A DNA stretch of 60,267 nucleotides from Zelonia costaricensis (Eukaryota > Euglenozoa > Kinetoplastea > Trypanosomatida > Trypanosomatidae). Position 1 is the stretch's first letter. The number at the start of each line of letters is the position of its first letter. The notes beneath the pieces were generated by a model, which ran no database searches, was not told the DNA's origin, and worked only from the letters and a program-made list of their open reading frames with translations. The position numbers were made by a program, and so were the translations under genes. Location: NCBI GenBank assembly GCA_030849075.1, contig JASAOO010003429.1:1-60267 (forward strand), read 5' to 3'. Shown one piece after another: positions 27,337-37,750 of this stretch.

Positions 27337-29925
27337 ATGTCGCAGAAGCAAGACCGCATCAACGATGTGCTAGCGCAGCGCATATCGCAGCTCGAAGATG
27401 AGCTCCACGCCGCACAGAATAGCGCCGCTTCGGCCCTCTCTCAAAAAGACCGGCTCGAGGAGGAGATGAAGTTTCTGAAGGCCGAGGTCTTCGAAGTGGT
27501 CGAACAGTGGAGCGCTGAGAATACGGAGCTGCGCCGAAAACTGGGCGACGCCCAGAAAGAGGCCGCGGCAGACCGCGCGGCTGCGCAGAACCGCGATCAA
27601 ATGGTATTGTGCTTGAAGGAGGAGCTGCGCGTAGCCCAGCAGCTATCGACACAGTACACTACCGAGCTTGCGGAAGTTAAGCGCCAGCTGGAAGAGCTGT
27701 GTGCGATCCGCACGGAGCTGACCGAGAGCCTGTCAACAGCGCGCGCAAACGCCTCCGCGTCATCGCAGCAAGTTGCCGACTACGAGCGGCTCGTGGCGAA
27801 GTTTCAGACGGAGCTCAAGTCGATGCTGACAGCGCGCAAGGATGACGCGGAGACGATTGACGGCCTACGTGAGTCCCTCACGCAGGCCGCCGCCGAGAAC
27901 CGCGTGCTGCGCGACGCTGGCGCTAGTGTTTCATCAAGCACGGAGCGGCTGCTTGAAAAGGTCGCAAGGATGAAGGAGGAGAACGAAGCGCTGCACAAAC
28001 GCAGGGACGAAGCGCTGGCCGCGACCGCTGAGCTGACTGCCAAGTATCAGCGCCAACAGGATGCGCTGGTGGAGCAGGAACGTGAAATGGAGCGGCTCGC
28101 CGGTCGCGCTTCAGCAGCTGACGGCGAAATTCTGCAGCTGCGGGAAAGGTGCGAATCTGCTGAGGCAAAGCTGGAAAAGGCGACGTCGGAGCTTGCGGAG
28201 TCAACAAGCGCTGCTGCGCAGCAGCTGCAGCTTATCGTGACGCTGGAGAGCGACATTCAGGAGCTGCGGGACGGGTCCATCACTGCAGCGAAAATGATTG
28301 GTGACTTGCAGGCCGAGCTTATTTCTGTGCAGCAGCAACGGGACGATGCTGCTAGGGCACGGGAGGATCTCGAAACTGAGCATGGTGCGGTCAAAGAGAG
28401 CTATGCCACCTTGCTCATGGAGCTGGACGACGAGAAGCGTCGCACTACGTGTACCATTGCCGCGCTGCAAGCCGAGGTTGCCGACCTAAAGCGCGACTGG
28501 GCCGAGCGCTGCGCTCTGGCGGAGCAGCGGTGTGACTCCGCGTGGTCGTCAGTGCAGGACCTCACCGCTGCCCTGCACGCGCAGCAGCTCTCACATGGCG
28601 TGCAAAAAGAGCAGCTGTCTCGTAGCGCTATTCTCACCGAACAGCAAGCCTCTTTCAACAGCTTGACGGAGGCGCGTTTGCATAGCGCGACAGCACAGCT
28701 TGGCAAGTGGCGCGTCCAACTAGAGGCGACCGAAGTGCGCCTCACAGCTGCGGAAACCAACGCCGCTACGCTCGAAAATCAGCTCTCTGTCGCCGTTACC
28801 CGGTGCCGCGCCAGTGAGCAGGTCGTGACAGAGCAACGAAAAGCTCTCTCCGCACTTGAGAGCCAACTTAGTCACAGCACGGTGCGCCTCAAGGAAATGA
28901 CGACGGAGCGGGACGCCTGCTTGACTGACAACAGCTGGCTTCGAAGTCAGGTTGAGTCGATGCGCGTCGAACTCGGCGAGCTCGACGAGCTGCTAAACGC
29001 GAACCTCAACGAGATGCGCGAGGAGAATGAGCGACTGCAAGTCGACAACGAGACGCTTCAGCAGAAGCTGTCGGAGGCTGGCGCGAGCCAAGGTGCCACG
29101 TCGGCGAAGGCAGCTGCTCTGGAATCGTGTGTTGCCGGCTTGGAGGGCGAGCTGCGCGCTCAAACCAAAACGCTGGAGCTGACAGAGGCGGAGCTGCAGG
29201 CCCTGAAGGCCCAAGCTGAAAATCTGTCTACATCGCTCGACGTTTCAAAGAAGCGCGCAGAGGAGCTTCAGGGCATCAACGCCGACATGGAGCGCGTCAA
29301 CGCCGGCCTCACCGCGCAGGTGGGACAGCTGCACGAGCGACTCAGTGGCCAGGATGCCAAGCTTTCACTTGTTCTGGCAGATCGTCGCAAGGAGAGCGAG
29401 TCGCTGAAGCTGAAGGCCAACGCCTACGCCGAGAAGTACGAGAGGAGCGAACAACAGCTGCAGTCGGAGAGCAAGGCGCGCAAAGAGCTGGAGAGTTCTG
29501 TGATGACGATGCGGGAGCAGAATACGAAGCTGCGTAGCGCGCTGGACGAGCTGAAGAGCCGCTGCGCCAGTGATGCCGCAGCGCTCAAGGCGCTCTTGAC
29601 TGAGCGCGACGACCTCCTCCACGACCGCGACCTGATTGTCGAGAAGTACAACAAGCTGCACGATGCTTTCCGCGGTGTTCGCCGGGAGGCTCACGGCAAG
29701 GTTGCCGAAGAGCTGAAGAAAACAATGGAACTTGCTGTTTCGCAGGAGGCGGAGCTGCAGACGCTGAGGCGGCAGAATGTGACTCTGAAAAAGAGTGTGG
29801 CGATGTTCGTCGAGTCCGCGCAGCCCAAGGCGGAGGCGGTGTTCATGGAGCGCCTCAACCTTGCGGAGGGTCCGCTGCGACACCCGAAAAAGCGCACCGC
29901 TACAAGCGCCTCCGATCCACAGTGA
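27337..29925 (+). CDS. Coiled-coil protein, 862 residues, function unknown
   Basis: The first gene of the rightward unit. The ATG at 27337 starts an 862-residue protein that is almost entirely heptad-patterned coiled coil (about 10-835), rich in Glu, Ala, Leu, Gln and Lys, with few helix breakers. The last 15 residues are basic and unstructured. No enzymatic or membrane motif is visible. It resembles myosin-tail, golgin or SMC-type rods only in composition, so database hits to those names would not be informative. A structural role in the cytoskeleton, basal body or flagellum is plausible but not shown. The codon use is slightly less GC3-biased than genes further right, as is common near this strand switch. 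Confidence 0.85.
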   Translation: MSQKQDRINDVLAQRISQLEDELHAAQNSAASALSQKDRLEEEMKFLKAEVFEVVEQWSAENTELRRKLGDAQKEAAADRAAAQNRDQMVLCLKEELRVAQQLSTQYTTELAEVKRQLEELCAIRTELTESLSTARANASASSQQVADYERLVAKFQTELKSMLTARKDDAETIDGLRESLTQAAAENRVLRDAGASVSSSTERLLEKVARMKEENEALHKRRDEALAATAELTAKYQRQQDALVEQEREMERLAGRASAADGEILQLRERCESAEAKLEKATSELAESTSAAAQQLQLIVTLESDIQELRDGSITAAKMIGDLQAELISVQQQRDDAARAREDLETEHGAVKESYATLLMELDDEKRRTTCTIAALQAEVADLKRDWAERCALAEQRCDSAWSSVQDLTAALHAQQLSHGVQKEQLSRSAILTEQQASFNSLTEARLHSATAQLGKWRVQLEATEVRLTAAETNAATLENQLSVAVTRCRASEQVVTEQRKALSALESQLSHSTVRLKEMTTERDACLTDNSWLRSQVESMRVELGELDELLNANLNEMREENERLQVDNETLQQKLSEAGASQGATSAKAAALESCVAGLEGELRAQTKTLELTEAELQALKAQAENLSTSLDVSKKRAEELQGINADMERVNAGLTAQVGQLHERLSGQDAKLSLVLADRRKESESLKLKANAYAEKYERSEQQLQSESKARKELESSVMTMREQNTKLRSALDELKSRCASDAAALKALLTERDDLLHDRDLIVEKYNKLHDAFRGVRREAHGKVAEELKKTMELAVSQEAELQTLRRQNVTLKKSVAMFVESAQPKAEAVFMERLNLAEGPLRHPKKRTATSASDPQ

Positions 29926-30843
29926 GAAGAAAAATGGAAGAACGAGACCTTTCGGAGGTCTTTTTTGCTTGCTTGTCTTTTTCTGGGTGCCCCGAAGGCA
30001 TTTTGATTTCCGCTCTGCAAGATAGATCCCCTGCTTTAGACTCTTGCAGCTGAAATGGACCACGTGACTATCTTTTTTTTCTTTTTTTTTTCTGTCCGCC
30101 ACGCCGCTGCCGGTGCGCTTCCGATAGATATGCCGTAGATTCGCGCCGGAGAGCGCATCAGATAGTTGTCTTTTGTTGGGACGATAGAGAGCGCCGTTTT
30201 TTTTCATTTTTGATCCCAGGGCAAAGGAGCTGAGTAGCCAGCAGAGCTCCTTGCCGCTTCCGCAGGTCGCGCTTTAGCTCTGCGAGGATATGCTTCCCAG
30301 CTCCTCTTGGAGGGATAGAAAACACGGACAGTGCATCGAAGCGAACAAAAAAAAAAAGGAAGTCAAAGCCCTTGTTGTCAAGGTGTACTTCATGTCGCAT
30401 CAAAGCTAGTTTGACATCAGTGGAGGGCATAGCGCCTAGACTGTGGTCTCGATCACGCGGTTCAGTCGAATTAGCACTGTCGCGGAGCACCAACTAAAAA
30501 AAAAATCCGACAAAGAGGCTACGTCTCTGTCTTCCAGGGGTGGAAAAAAAAGAGTGTGACGCCCTTTTTTTTTTTTTGGCATGTCGATGGCGTTCCTGGC
30601 AAGTGTGCTAGCGCGCTCGTCTGCGGTGTTTTGTGTCGGGCGAGAGCCGTGGAGCTGCCTACGGACTAGATGCTTTTCTCCACCCTCACACCACTGCCCC
30701 CCATGCCGTCGAAACCTGCTCATCTACTCCCGGCATAACTTTACAATGAGTGGGTGCGTCGCCGGTGCCACTACAGCGGCAAAGCTGCGCCTCAGCTTTC
30801 TCATCCAAAAAAAGAAAACAAAGTGTCGGATAGCGCGCTAGAC
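29926..30843. other. Spacer between two coiled-coil protein genes
   Basis: No gene is seen. It has several A/T homopolymers, including T-runs near 30070-30090 and a 13-base T-run at 30565-30577. The latter is followed by AG at 30602-30603, a possible trans-splice acceptor for the downstream gene. Confidence 0.55.
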
Positions 30844-31842
30844 ATGTCTGACACCGACTACGCGGCGCGGTGCGGTGAGCTGGATGGGCTCGTAAAGAGG
30901 TACTGCGACCATAAAAAGCGGCGAACAAAGAGCCTTCAGCATCAGCTTGAGGAAGAGGTGTCAGCCAATGTGCAACTCAGAAAGCACGTGGCATTGCTTG
31001 AAGCGCGTTTGCAGGACGAGCGCGAGACCAGGAACCGCGATCTTCGCTGCTTTGAGCAACAACGAAGCGACGCTTCCGCCGCAGTGCGGAGGCGCGAGCG
31101 TCAGCTAGAAGGACTTGCGGTCGAGCTGGAGGCTCGTCTGCAAGCAGTGGAGGAGCGCGAGCGAGAGCGTGCCGTGCGCGCGGCCGACCTCGAGGCAAGG
31201 GAGGAGCTGTACTGGTCCAAGGTCAACTCCTTTGCAAACCGCAAAGACCTTTTGGAGGCTGGCCTGGCGGCCGCCAGAAAGACGGTGGACGCCGAGCTCC
31301 ACGTAAGTCAGGACACGGCGGAGGCCGCCGACGTTTTCCTCGAGGACGCGCGCGGGAGAAGCGCCCTGGTGCTGGTGCGTGAGTCGAACCTTGAAAGTAG
31401 GGCGTGGCTCTTAGAGTACATCGCCCTCGTCGAGCGTGACGAGCTCGCCGCACGCGCCGCTCTCGTAGCGTCCGAGTTCGAGGAGCGTGGTGGCATCTGG
31501 TGCGCTTTCAACCGCGACACAGCGTCCCAAATGAGCCGCCTGCTTTCTGCGCAGGAGCTGCGCGAGGAACAGCTTTGCCGCGCAGAGGACCTGCTGCGTT
31601 TAGAGGAGGTGGGCTTTGCTACGCACCTTCGTAAGGAGACGGATCTTTTGAATGAGCGCAGCGCTGCGGTGAGGTCAGCGCAGGCAGCACTGGCGGTGCG
31701 GTGCAAGGGGGCCTTGCGGCACGCCCGCGAGTACCTGGAGACCCTGCCCAAATTCGACGCTGACCCTGTGATGGCTGCGCTGGAGAGCCGGCTCGCGCCC
31801 CTCCTGGTCGAGCTGCCGTCCGATCCCGCGCCAACCAGTTAA
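30844..31842 (+). CDS. Coiled-coil protein, 332 residues, function unknown
   Basis: The ATG at 30844 was chosen because it is the first ATG of the frame and upstream codons look non-coding. The 332-residue product is mostly helical: Arg/Glu-rich coiled coil at about 10-150, then alternating charged and Ala/Leu-rich helices to about 300, and a short Pro-containing tail. No catalytic motif, signal peptide or membrane segment is visible. It follows another coiled-coil gene in the same unit. I do not recognise a family. Confidence 0.8.
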   Translation: MSDTDYAARCGELDGLVKRYCDHKKRRTKSLQHQLEEEVSANVQLRKHVALLEARLQDERETRNRDLRCFEQQRSDASAAVRRRERQLEGLAVELEARLQAVEERERERAVRAADLEAREELYWSKVNSFANRKDLLEAGLAAARKTVDAELHVSQDTAEAADVFLEDARGRSALVLVRESNLESRAWLLEYIALVERDELAARAALVASEFEERGGIWCAFNRDTASQMSRLLSAQELREEQLCRAEDLLRLEEVGFATHLRKETDLLNERSAAVRSAQAALAVRCKGALRHAREYLETLPKFDADPVMAALESRLAPLLVELPSDPAPTS

Positions 31843-32471
31843 CGTCTCGTCGAGGTACAACTCAACGTTTTTTTCGTATCTGCTGTTTTGCTTCTCTTCA
31901 CTTCTGTAGACCTCCATCTTCGCATTCTTTGCGCACATCGTCGTGCCTGCTCGCCTTCGTTTTTTACCGTTTTATTTGTCTCTGCTTTTTTTTTTTTTTG
32001 CGTGGTAGAAAACGTGCTGCGTTGCTACGCCGACCTTCTTTTGCGCCTCTTGGGCTCCGCACACCTAGTCGAACAACGAGAAAAATGTAGAGTTCAAAAA
32101 AAGAAGAAAAAGAAGAGCGCCACGAATCGCCAAAGCTGGAGTCGCTGAGGCTCAAGACCCACACGTTCGCAGCGGCTCGCGTGAGCCCCTTGCGCCGCAA
32201 TTCTTCACCTGTTCGGCTCTCACCGGGCTCGCCTCGGTGCTGAGCGTGCCCGTTCGTACGAATTGCTCCCCCATCGCCGTTGCTTTTCTCTTGGCCGCCT
32301 TCTGTTGTCACCCGCTGCGAGGGCACATCCGCGGCAGTGCTCTGCGAGAGTAAAAGGCAAAAAGAAAAGGCAGCTGCGGGGCAGACTGCGGGCCTGGCAG
32401 CTATCCGTTACCATCCTGTGTCGTGCAAACGGCACATTTCACGCAACGAATTTGCCGAGGAGAAGCCCGGC
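31843..32471. other. Spacer between the 332- and 315-residue protein genes
   Basis: No gene is seen. It has a T-run of about 14 bases at 31986-31999 and a pyrimidine-rich block at about 32262-32312 that may serve trans-splicing of the next mRNA. Confidence 0.5.
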
Positions 32472-33419
32472 ATGTCATACCGGCGGAAGGCGCCGGCGGC
32501 AAAGTCCTTGTCACCGGCCCAGCAGCTCGGCAAGTTGTGTAACAGCTGCTCCGGTAGCCTGGTCTTCCAGAGTCACAACGCGATGGCGCTGCTCGCTCAG
32601 CTGCACAAGCATGAGCATGCTTACTACGAGGAATTCGCCAAGAACGCGACGATGCAGCGGTTTGTGCCCGCGTGGATGGCGCAGCCGTTCGCCGCTGACG
32701 ATGCACCGACGCGGTTTACGCTGCCCCTGCCGACCCACTTCATCGATGCCGCTGAATCGGCCGGCGATTTTGAGCCTCGCGCTTTCTACCTGGAGAAAGC
32801 GGTCCCGGAAAGCGCCCGGACGCTTGCCAAGCCGCCGGTTCTGCCTCGCTGTGGACGCAGCGGCCTTTTTTTCGCGCGCGAAGAGGTGGTGGACAACCTT
32901 CAGGCCGCTGCCGCCGATCTAAAGTTCTCATCACCGTTCTGGATTCGGAAGGACCACCCCGGGCTTGGGTCCGGCTACTTGCAAGTGAAGGATGGGAGTG
33001 AGAGCATTGTCATCAGCCTCACAGCAAGCGTCATCGGCATTGGCGACGTAGAGGCCATCGAGCCTGGCACATTGCACCCGTCGTTGCGCCACGCCATAAA
33101 GGGCAGCACCGACTCGCCGGAGGGCCTCACCGTCTCGGATGAGGTGCCGCGCGGCGCAAACGCGCTCACCGGCGCCATCACGGGCAACCCGTTTGTGCGA
33201 CGGCTTCCGCACCGTGGCGTGTGGCTCTCGCAGGACCAGCTGCTACACCACCACCTCAAGTTGTCGCGCCGCATCAAGCAAGCTGCCGGGGTCTTCACGC
33301 TGGTCGAAATCGATCAGTGGGAGCTGTTCAACGCGGACCAGCTTCAGGTGCCCGGTCGCTTGGGATTGCGTCAGAGCCTGAACCTTGGCCCCAGCGACTC
33401 CGTCTTTCAGGCATTGTGA
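32472..33419 (+). CDS. Hypothetical protein, 315 residues
   Basis: I do not recognise this protein. The frame extends upstream without an ATG (the first alternative is TTG), so the ATG at 32472 is taken as the start. The N-terminus is basic, and a single Cys-x2-Cys pair lies at 23-26. The body is an evenly composed, apparently globular protein without low-complexity tracts, coiled coil or membrane helices; residues about 155-200 read as beta strands. Strong GC3 bias supports coding. The basic start leaves mitochondrial import possible. Confidence 0.78.
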   Translation: MSYRRKAPAAKSLSPAQQLGKLCNSCSGSLVFQSHNAMALLAQLHKHEHAYYEEFAKNATMQRFVPAWMAQPFAADDAPTRFTLPLPTHFIDAAESAGDFEPRAFYLEKAVPESARTLAKPPVLPRCGRSGLFFAREEVVDNLQAAAADLKFSSPFWIRKDHPGLGSGYLQVKDGSESIVISLTASVIGIGDVEAIEPGTLHPSLRHAIKGSTDSPEGLTVSDEVPRGANALTGAITGNPFVRRLPHRGVWLSQDQLLHHHLKLSRRIKQAAGVFTLVEIDQWELFNADQLQVPGRLGLRQSLNLGPSDSVFQAL

Positions 33420-34259
33420 AGCGTCGCCCTGCAGCCGCGCCTCGCCGACCGTGCGCTCGCGTGGGCGTAAAAGGCGAAGGAGTGCAGGTGACGGCGCCGT
33501 GTGCGTGCGCCGTAGCGAGGCGCTGCAGCCACAGTCTCGGACGTTGTCGCCTGTTCAGTGTTTTTTGCAAAACCCCTGCCTCCTCTCAGATCTCAGATCC
33601 TGTCCTTCGTCGCGGCCACTTGGTCGTGCTCCTCTGCTCGCGGAGTCAGTTTTTCAAGGCCGGCTACGGTGCGGTTGGGGTTGTGTGTTCAGGCAACCAG
33701 CTGCACGCGGCTCCAGGCTTGCGGCGCGTCTGCATTTTTCGAGCCTGGCTGTGGCGTCGAGAAATTGATAGAAGCACTATACACGTGCTGGCATACAAAC
33801 AAGCGAATTCAGCACTAAAAACCACGCACGTGTGGTGCCTCTTCCTTTAGGGGTGATGGCTAAGTACCGCAAGTGCTTTGCACTCTTCCCACGTTCGTCG
33901 GATGCGAGTCTCCTTTTACGCCAGCCTCTCTACGTGGCTGCTTGTTTTCCTTTTTCTCTGTGTCTCGCCGGAGCGGTGGTCGCGCTACTTCTTCTCTCCA
34001 TCGTCGGAAGCGCCTGTCTCCGTTGTTTTTCGGTGTTGTGGCCTGCTCGTTTTGTGCCACCGGGCCAATGTAACACACCAGATGGATAGCGCTCACTCTC
34101 ACTCTCACGCTCACTCGCTTTGCGCATCTCACGCCCGTCTCCGCACACAAGGAGGCTATCCTTCCCCGTCTTTTGAGTTCACAACCCTCACTCGCCAAAG
34201 TCGTGCACACCGCCGCACGCTCTTTTGCTGTCCGCCGCGGCGGGTCCATCAAAGCTGTC
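33420..34259. other. Spacer upstream of the carrier-like gene
   Basis: No gene is seen. A pyrimidine-rich tract at about 33943-33966 followed by AG dinucleotides is a candidate trans-splice site. The carrier frame itself stays open upstream of 34260 but has no ATG there. Confidence 0.5.
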
Positions 34260-35135
34260 ATGTCGTCCATCCTCACCGGTGCGCTTGCGTACGGCAGCAG
34301 CGCTGCTACCATTTTTGCACTCTACCCATACCGTGACTTGGTCAAGTCGGTCGATGTGCGGCGTCCGCCGCGCTTGAAGGACTTGGGGGAGTTTTGCGCA
34401 AAGCGGTACCGTGGCATGCTCGGCAGCCCCTCACAACCTCTCCTGCTTGCGACGCCGCACGCGGCTCTCTATTTCGGCTACACCCTCGTCGCCGGCGGCG
34501 CCGCTGGCGGCGTTGTGGGCGGGGTTTTCTTTGGCTACACCAAGATGTTTGTGCGAACGGTTGCGTCGCGCATGAACGGCAGCGGCTTTCGCTACAACAA
34601 GCTCGAGCAGCGCGGGTACGCTGGTGTGCTGGACTGCATCGCCTCTAGCGCAAAGCACTACGGGCTGCTCTCCTTCTTTCCAGGTGCCTTGGCGGCGTCG
34701 TTGGTTGCGGTCCTCTGGTACGGCGTCTCCTTGGCGGTGCTGCAGCAGACGTACAGCCGCTCTTTCGGCGAGGACTTGTGGACTGCGTTTCGCATCCACG
34801 CGCTCATGGCATTCCTGACGGCGCCGGTGCGCAACACCCTGCGCTCGTCGATGTACCACGGCGAGCGCGCTGGCGGCGTCCACGCGGTGCGCGACTACGT
34901 GGCGGCCGAGACTGCCGTATTCCGTGAGGCTGGTGGTGTCTTTCGCACCATGGCTAGGGAGGAGGGCGTGCGCTTTTTTCTCAACGGCGTGCTGCGCACC
35001 ACATTCAAGAGCTCTGTCCCGTTTGCCGTGACGTACGCGGTCTTTAAAGCGCTCGGCGGGTCTATCGGCCTCCCTAGCGGCGGTGGCGGCCACCGCGGCG
35101 CGCACACTGGGAGGCACTTTTCACGCCGTTTCTGA
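34260..35135 (+). CDS. Divergent mitochondrial carrier family (SLC25-like) protein
   Basis: A 291-residue protein, close to the usual 300 residues of SLC25 carriers of the inner mitochondrial membrane. The ATG at 34260 is the first in frame; translation from the upstream TTG would add 29 residues. Three weak repeats can be traced, each with a hydrophobic odd helix, a short matrix loop and a Gly-rich even helix. Repeat one ends its helix with Tyr-Pro-Tyr-Arg-Asp-Leu-Val-Lys (22-29), where the normal Pro-x-Asp-x-x-Lys signature carries one extra residue. The third repeat has a recognisable Glu-Gly-x-Arg-x-Phe-x-x-Gly loop. The other signatures are eroded, so transport activity and substrate cannot be predicted. 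The C-terminus is Gly/His/Arg-rich. Confidence 0.72.
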   Translation: MSSILTGALAYGSSAATIFALYPYRDLVKSVDVRRPPRLKDLGEFCAKRYRGMLGSPSQPLLLATPHAALYFGYTLVAGGAAGGVVGGVFFGYTKMFVRTVASRMNGSGFRYNKLEQRGYAGVLDCIASSAKHYGLLSFFPGALAASLVAVLWYGVSLAVLQQTYSRSFGEDLWTAFRIHALMAFLTAPVRNTLRSSMYHGERAGGVHAVRDYVAAETAVFREAGGVFRTMAREEGVRFFLNGVLRTTFKSSVPFAVTYAVFKALGGSIGLPSGGGGHRGAHTGRHFSRRF

Positions 35136-35886
35136 GTCTCAGAGGCGTGGGCTGCCGGCCGACCTTCTGTGGAGCCGTCACCTCCCCTGCTTTCCTCCCC
35201 TTCCTTTCATCTTCACACCTGACACTATCCCCTGCACCCGTCTCGGAGAGTACAGGGCTGCGGCGTCCTAGCCTCGCTCTTCTCGCCACGTCGCAGCCGA
35301 AGGACGGTCGCGCGCATGGTGTGAGCGCATTCAAAGGGACGGCTGCAAGAGTGCGCGACGGAAAGAAGCACACACACACACAACAACAAAAAAAATAGCG
35401 AGTGCTCGGATGGGAACACTGGACCAGTGTCAATCTCATGTCATCGTGCCCCCATGGTGCACGACAGCAAGAGACCTGCGGCTTGGTGCACCCCTCTTCA
35501 CAGGGTCGAGTAGGAGGGTGTGGAACGAGGCACGGGTGCGCTGTCGGCCGCTTTGAATGACAGGAACGTAGCAGAGCTGCTGCTTTTGTGTCTCTGTCAA
35601 TCCTCGTCGTCGCAACGGCTCTTTCCTCCGCCGTGACGGAGTCCTTCTTCACCTTCACCTTCCGCCTCTTCCGCTCTTCCTCCGTTGCGCTGTCCTTTCG
35701 ACGACTTGCTTCGACAAAAAAAAAAAAACGTGTTGCGCCTGCGTGGCTGGCCGCACCGTGTGCCGCAGTAGATCAACGTGCGTAGCGTAACGAGGTCGCC
35801 TCGCCTTCGGTGCTGCTCCCACTTATCACTTACCTAGTCTCTCCACATTTTGTCAAGTCCAACAAGCTCCCCTCACCTCAATCCCA
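35136..35886. other. Spacer downstream of the carrier-like gene
   Basis: No gene is seen. It contains an A-run at about 35717-35729 and a long pyrimidine-rich region (about 35586-35700) that can serve trans-splicing of the next gene. Confidence 0.5.
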
Positions 35887-36246
35887 ATGCTGCGTCGCTC
35901 GCTGCTCCGCTGCCAGGTGAACCGGGCCCCGGCTCGCCCTGGTCCGACGCTGTACGGCTGGGGCCGCACAGAGCAGAAGCGCCGCCTTGAGTACGAAGCG
36001 ACGGAGTCGAAGTATCACAAGCGCGACTTCAACAAGTCTTGGGACGTCGCTGGCGTGGAGCAACGCTACTCGGACTTTATGCAGGTGCGCACCTACTTCT
36101 CCATCGGCTCCCGCTGGGGCACGTGGCTGTACAACCTCTCGCAGTTCTACGTGCTGTCCATGTTCCCCGTCTTCGCTTTCATGCACTTCCTCCACAAGAG
36201 CATTGAGGCATACGACGACAGCATCCGCCTGGCCGCGTGGTGGTAA
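35887..36246 (+). CDS. Small one-helix membrane protein, 119 residues, probably mitochondrial
   Basis: The ATG at 35887 opens a 119-residue frame with strong codon bias typical of well-expressed genes. The first 20 residues are Arg-rich without acidic residues, fitting a mitochondrial presequence. Residues 25-70 are charged and aromatic, and one hydrophobic segment (about 83-103) near the C-terminus would span a membrane. This layout is typical of accessory subunits of respiratory complexes or ATP synthase, which are highly divergent in trypanosomatids, but I cannot name it. No enzymatic motif is visible. Confidence 0.8.
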   Translation: MLRRSLLRCQVNRAPARPGPTLYGWGRTEQKRRLEYEATESKYHKRDFNKSWDVAGVEQRYSDFMQVRTYFSIGSRWGTWLYNLSQFYVLSMFPVFAFMHFLHKSIEAYDDSIRLAAWW

Positions 36247-37189
36247 GAAAAAAGGAAAACACCGCCGCAGACGCCGCGGCGTGCTCTCGTCTCCACCTGC
36301 TCCCCAGCCCCTCGCCCACCGCACGCACGCGTTTGTGGTGTCACAGTAGCGACGCGGGGCCGCACACTAGGTGTGCGAGCTCCCCTCCCCCGCCTCGCTC
36401 TCTCCTCTGTTTCTGTTCTCTGTCTTGTTCTCTCTGTAGTGCTGGACGCTGTGGTAGTTGGTAGGAACGTAACCCGATATGAAAACACAACATCGCACAT
36501 GAGCACGTGCGGTGGTCGGCCCGCTGCCGCGCACTTCTGCACAAAAAGACACGCGTCGCGTTGGTGCCTGGCGCTTGCCGCAAAAAGCACCACGCACCGT
36601 AACTCGACGTGCAACGGAAAGACAGCCACAGGACAGGCGCGCCGCGTCGGGCTCTGCCGCGCCTTCTGCGGCTCCACAGCGGCCAGGCGCCGCCCCGCCC
36701 TCCACTCCGCCGCTCCCATCAGCCTTTGCGGTGCCACATCGGATCTTCGGCGCTGAAAGGTGATGTGCAGACGAGTGAGTATCTCTCGGCGGGGCGCCTC
36801 TCGCGCGCGCACTGGCGTTCTCTCGCCCGACACATCATTTCTCAAGTGCGTTGACCTTTCATCCCTGTCCCACTCCGCCTCCATCTCTGTTATGTTTCTG
36901 TCTTGCTGCTGGTGCTCCATTGCACACATCCGGCTTCTCACGGCCGCCGGCGCAGGACGGCACTTGCCCGCCGTTGATGTGTGCTGACGTCCACGCGCGC
37001 GCACCGATACCCTAGCGACGTCCACAGCATCCGCTCTCGTCGCGGCTGTCTCGTAGCGGCTCCGGCGCTTTCACACTGGCACGTGCACCGCATCGTGCCT
37101 GAGGCGTGCCTGCTCCGTCTCTTTCATCTCTCTCCCTCTCCCCCCCCCCACGCGCCATCGCCTCTGGTCGAGGCGTGAAACCAGCGGCA
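36247..37189. other. Spacer upstream of ARL2
   Basis: No gene is seen. A pyrimidine-rich tract at about 37112-37150, ending in a C-run, precedes the ARL2 start and probably directs trans-splicing. A 292-codon antisense frame across this stretch has no recognisable content. Confidence 0.55.
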
Positions 37190-37750
37190 ATGGGGCTGCT
37201 GTCTATCATCAAGAAGACGAAGCGCAAGGAGCGCGAGATGCGCATCCTCATGTTGGGCCTCGATAACGCGGGCAAGACGACGTGCGTCAAGAAGTTCTGC
37301 GGAAAGGACACCAGCTCGATCAGCCCCACGCTGGGCTTTCAAATTACGGCGCTGACCTTCCGCGGCTGCACGCTGAACGTGTGGGACGTTGGCGGCCAAC
37401 AGAGTTTGCGCAGTTACTGGCGCAACTACTTTGAGAGCACGGACGGTATTGTCTGGGTGGTGGACAGCAACGACGTCGAGCGTCTGCAGACGTGCAAGGA
37501 GGAGCTGCACCAACTCCTGCAAGAGGAGCGGCTGGCCGGTGCGAGCCTGCTTGTGTTTCTCAACAAGATCGACATCCCCACTGCCCTCTCGCCGCAAGAG
37601 ATTGCCCGTCTCCTCGACGTGGACACGATCCGACAGGGAAAGCGGCATGTGCACCTCTGCGCGTGCAGTGCGCGGACGGGCGAGGGGCTTCTCGAGGGCA
37701 TCTCGTGGATGGTGGATGACGTTTCGCAACGCATGTACTTTTCGGGGTGA
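37190..37750 (+). CDS. ARL2: ADP-ribosylation factor-like GTPase ARL2
   Basis: A 186-residue small GTPase, nearly collinear with animal ARL2 (184 residues). ARL2 works with tubulin-folding cofactors in tubulin biogenesis and with ciliary cargo carriers. The N-terminus Met-Gly-Leu-Leu-Ser-Ile-Ile-Lys-Lys fixes the start at 37190 and matches ARL2 rather than ARF1 or ARL3. The P-loop Gly-Leu-Asp-Asn-Ala-Gly-Lys-Thr is at 23-30, switch I Thr47, switch II Trp-Asp-Val-Gly-Gly-Gln at 65-70, Asn-Lys-Ile-Asp at 125-128 and a Cys-Ser-Ala guanine-base motif near 159-161. All nucleotide-binding residues are present. Gly2 is available, but ARL2 is usually not myristoylated. Confidence 0.95.
   Translation: MGLLSIIKKTKRKEREMRILMLGLDNAGKTTCVKKFCGKDTSSISPTLGFQITALTFRGCTLNVWDVGGQQSLRSYWRNYFESTDGIVWVVDSNDVERLQTCKEELHQLLQEERLAGASLLVFLNKIDIPTALSPQEIARLLDVDTIRQGKRHVHLCACSARTGEGLLEGISWMVDDVSQRMYFSG

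Noticed and set aside
36147..37025. 292-codon antisense frame upstream of ARL2
   Set aside because: It opposes the unit's direction, overlaps the 119-residue protein gene and lacks domain content.
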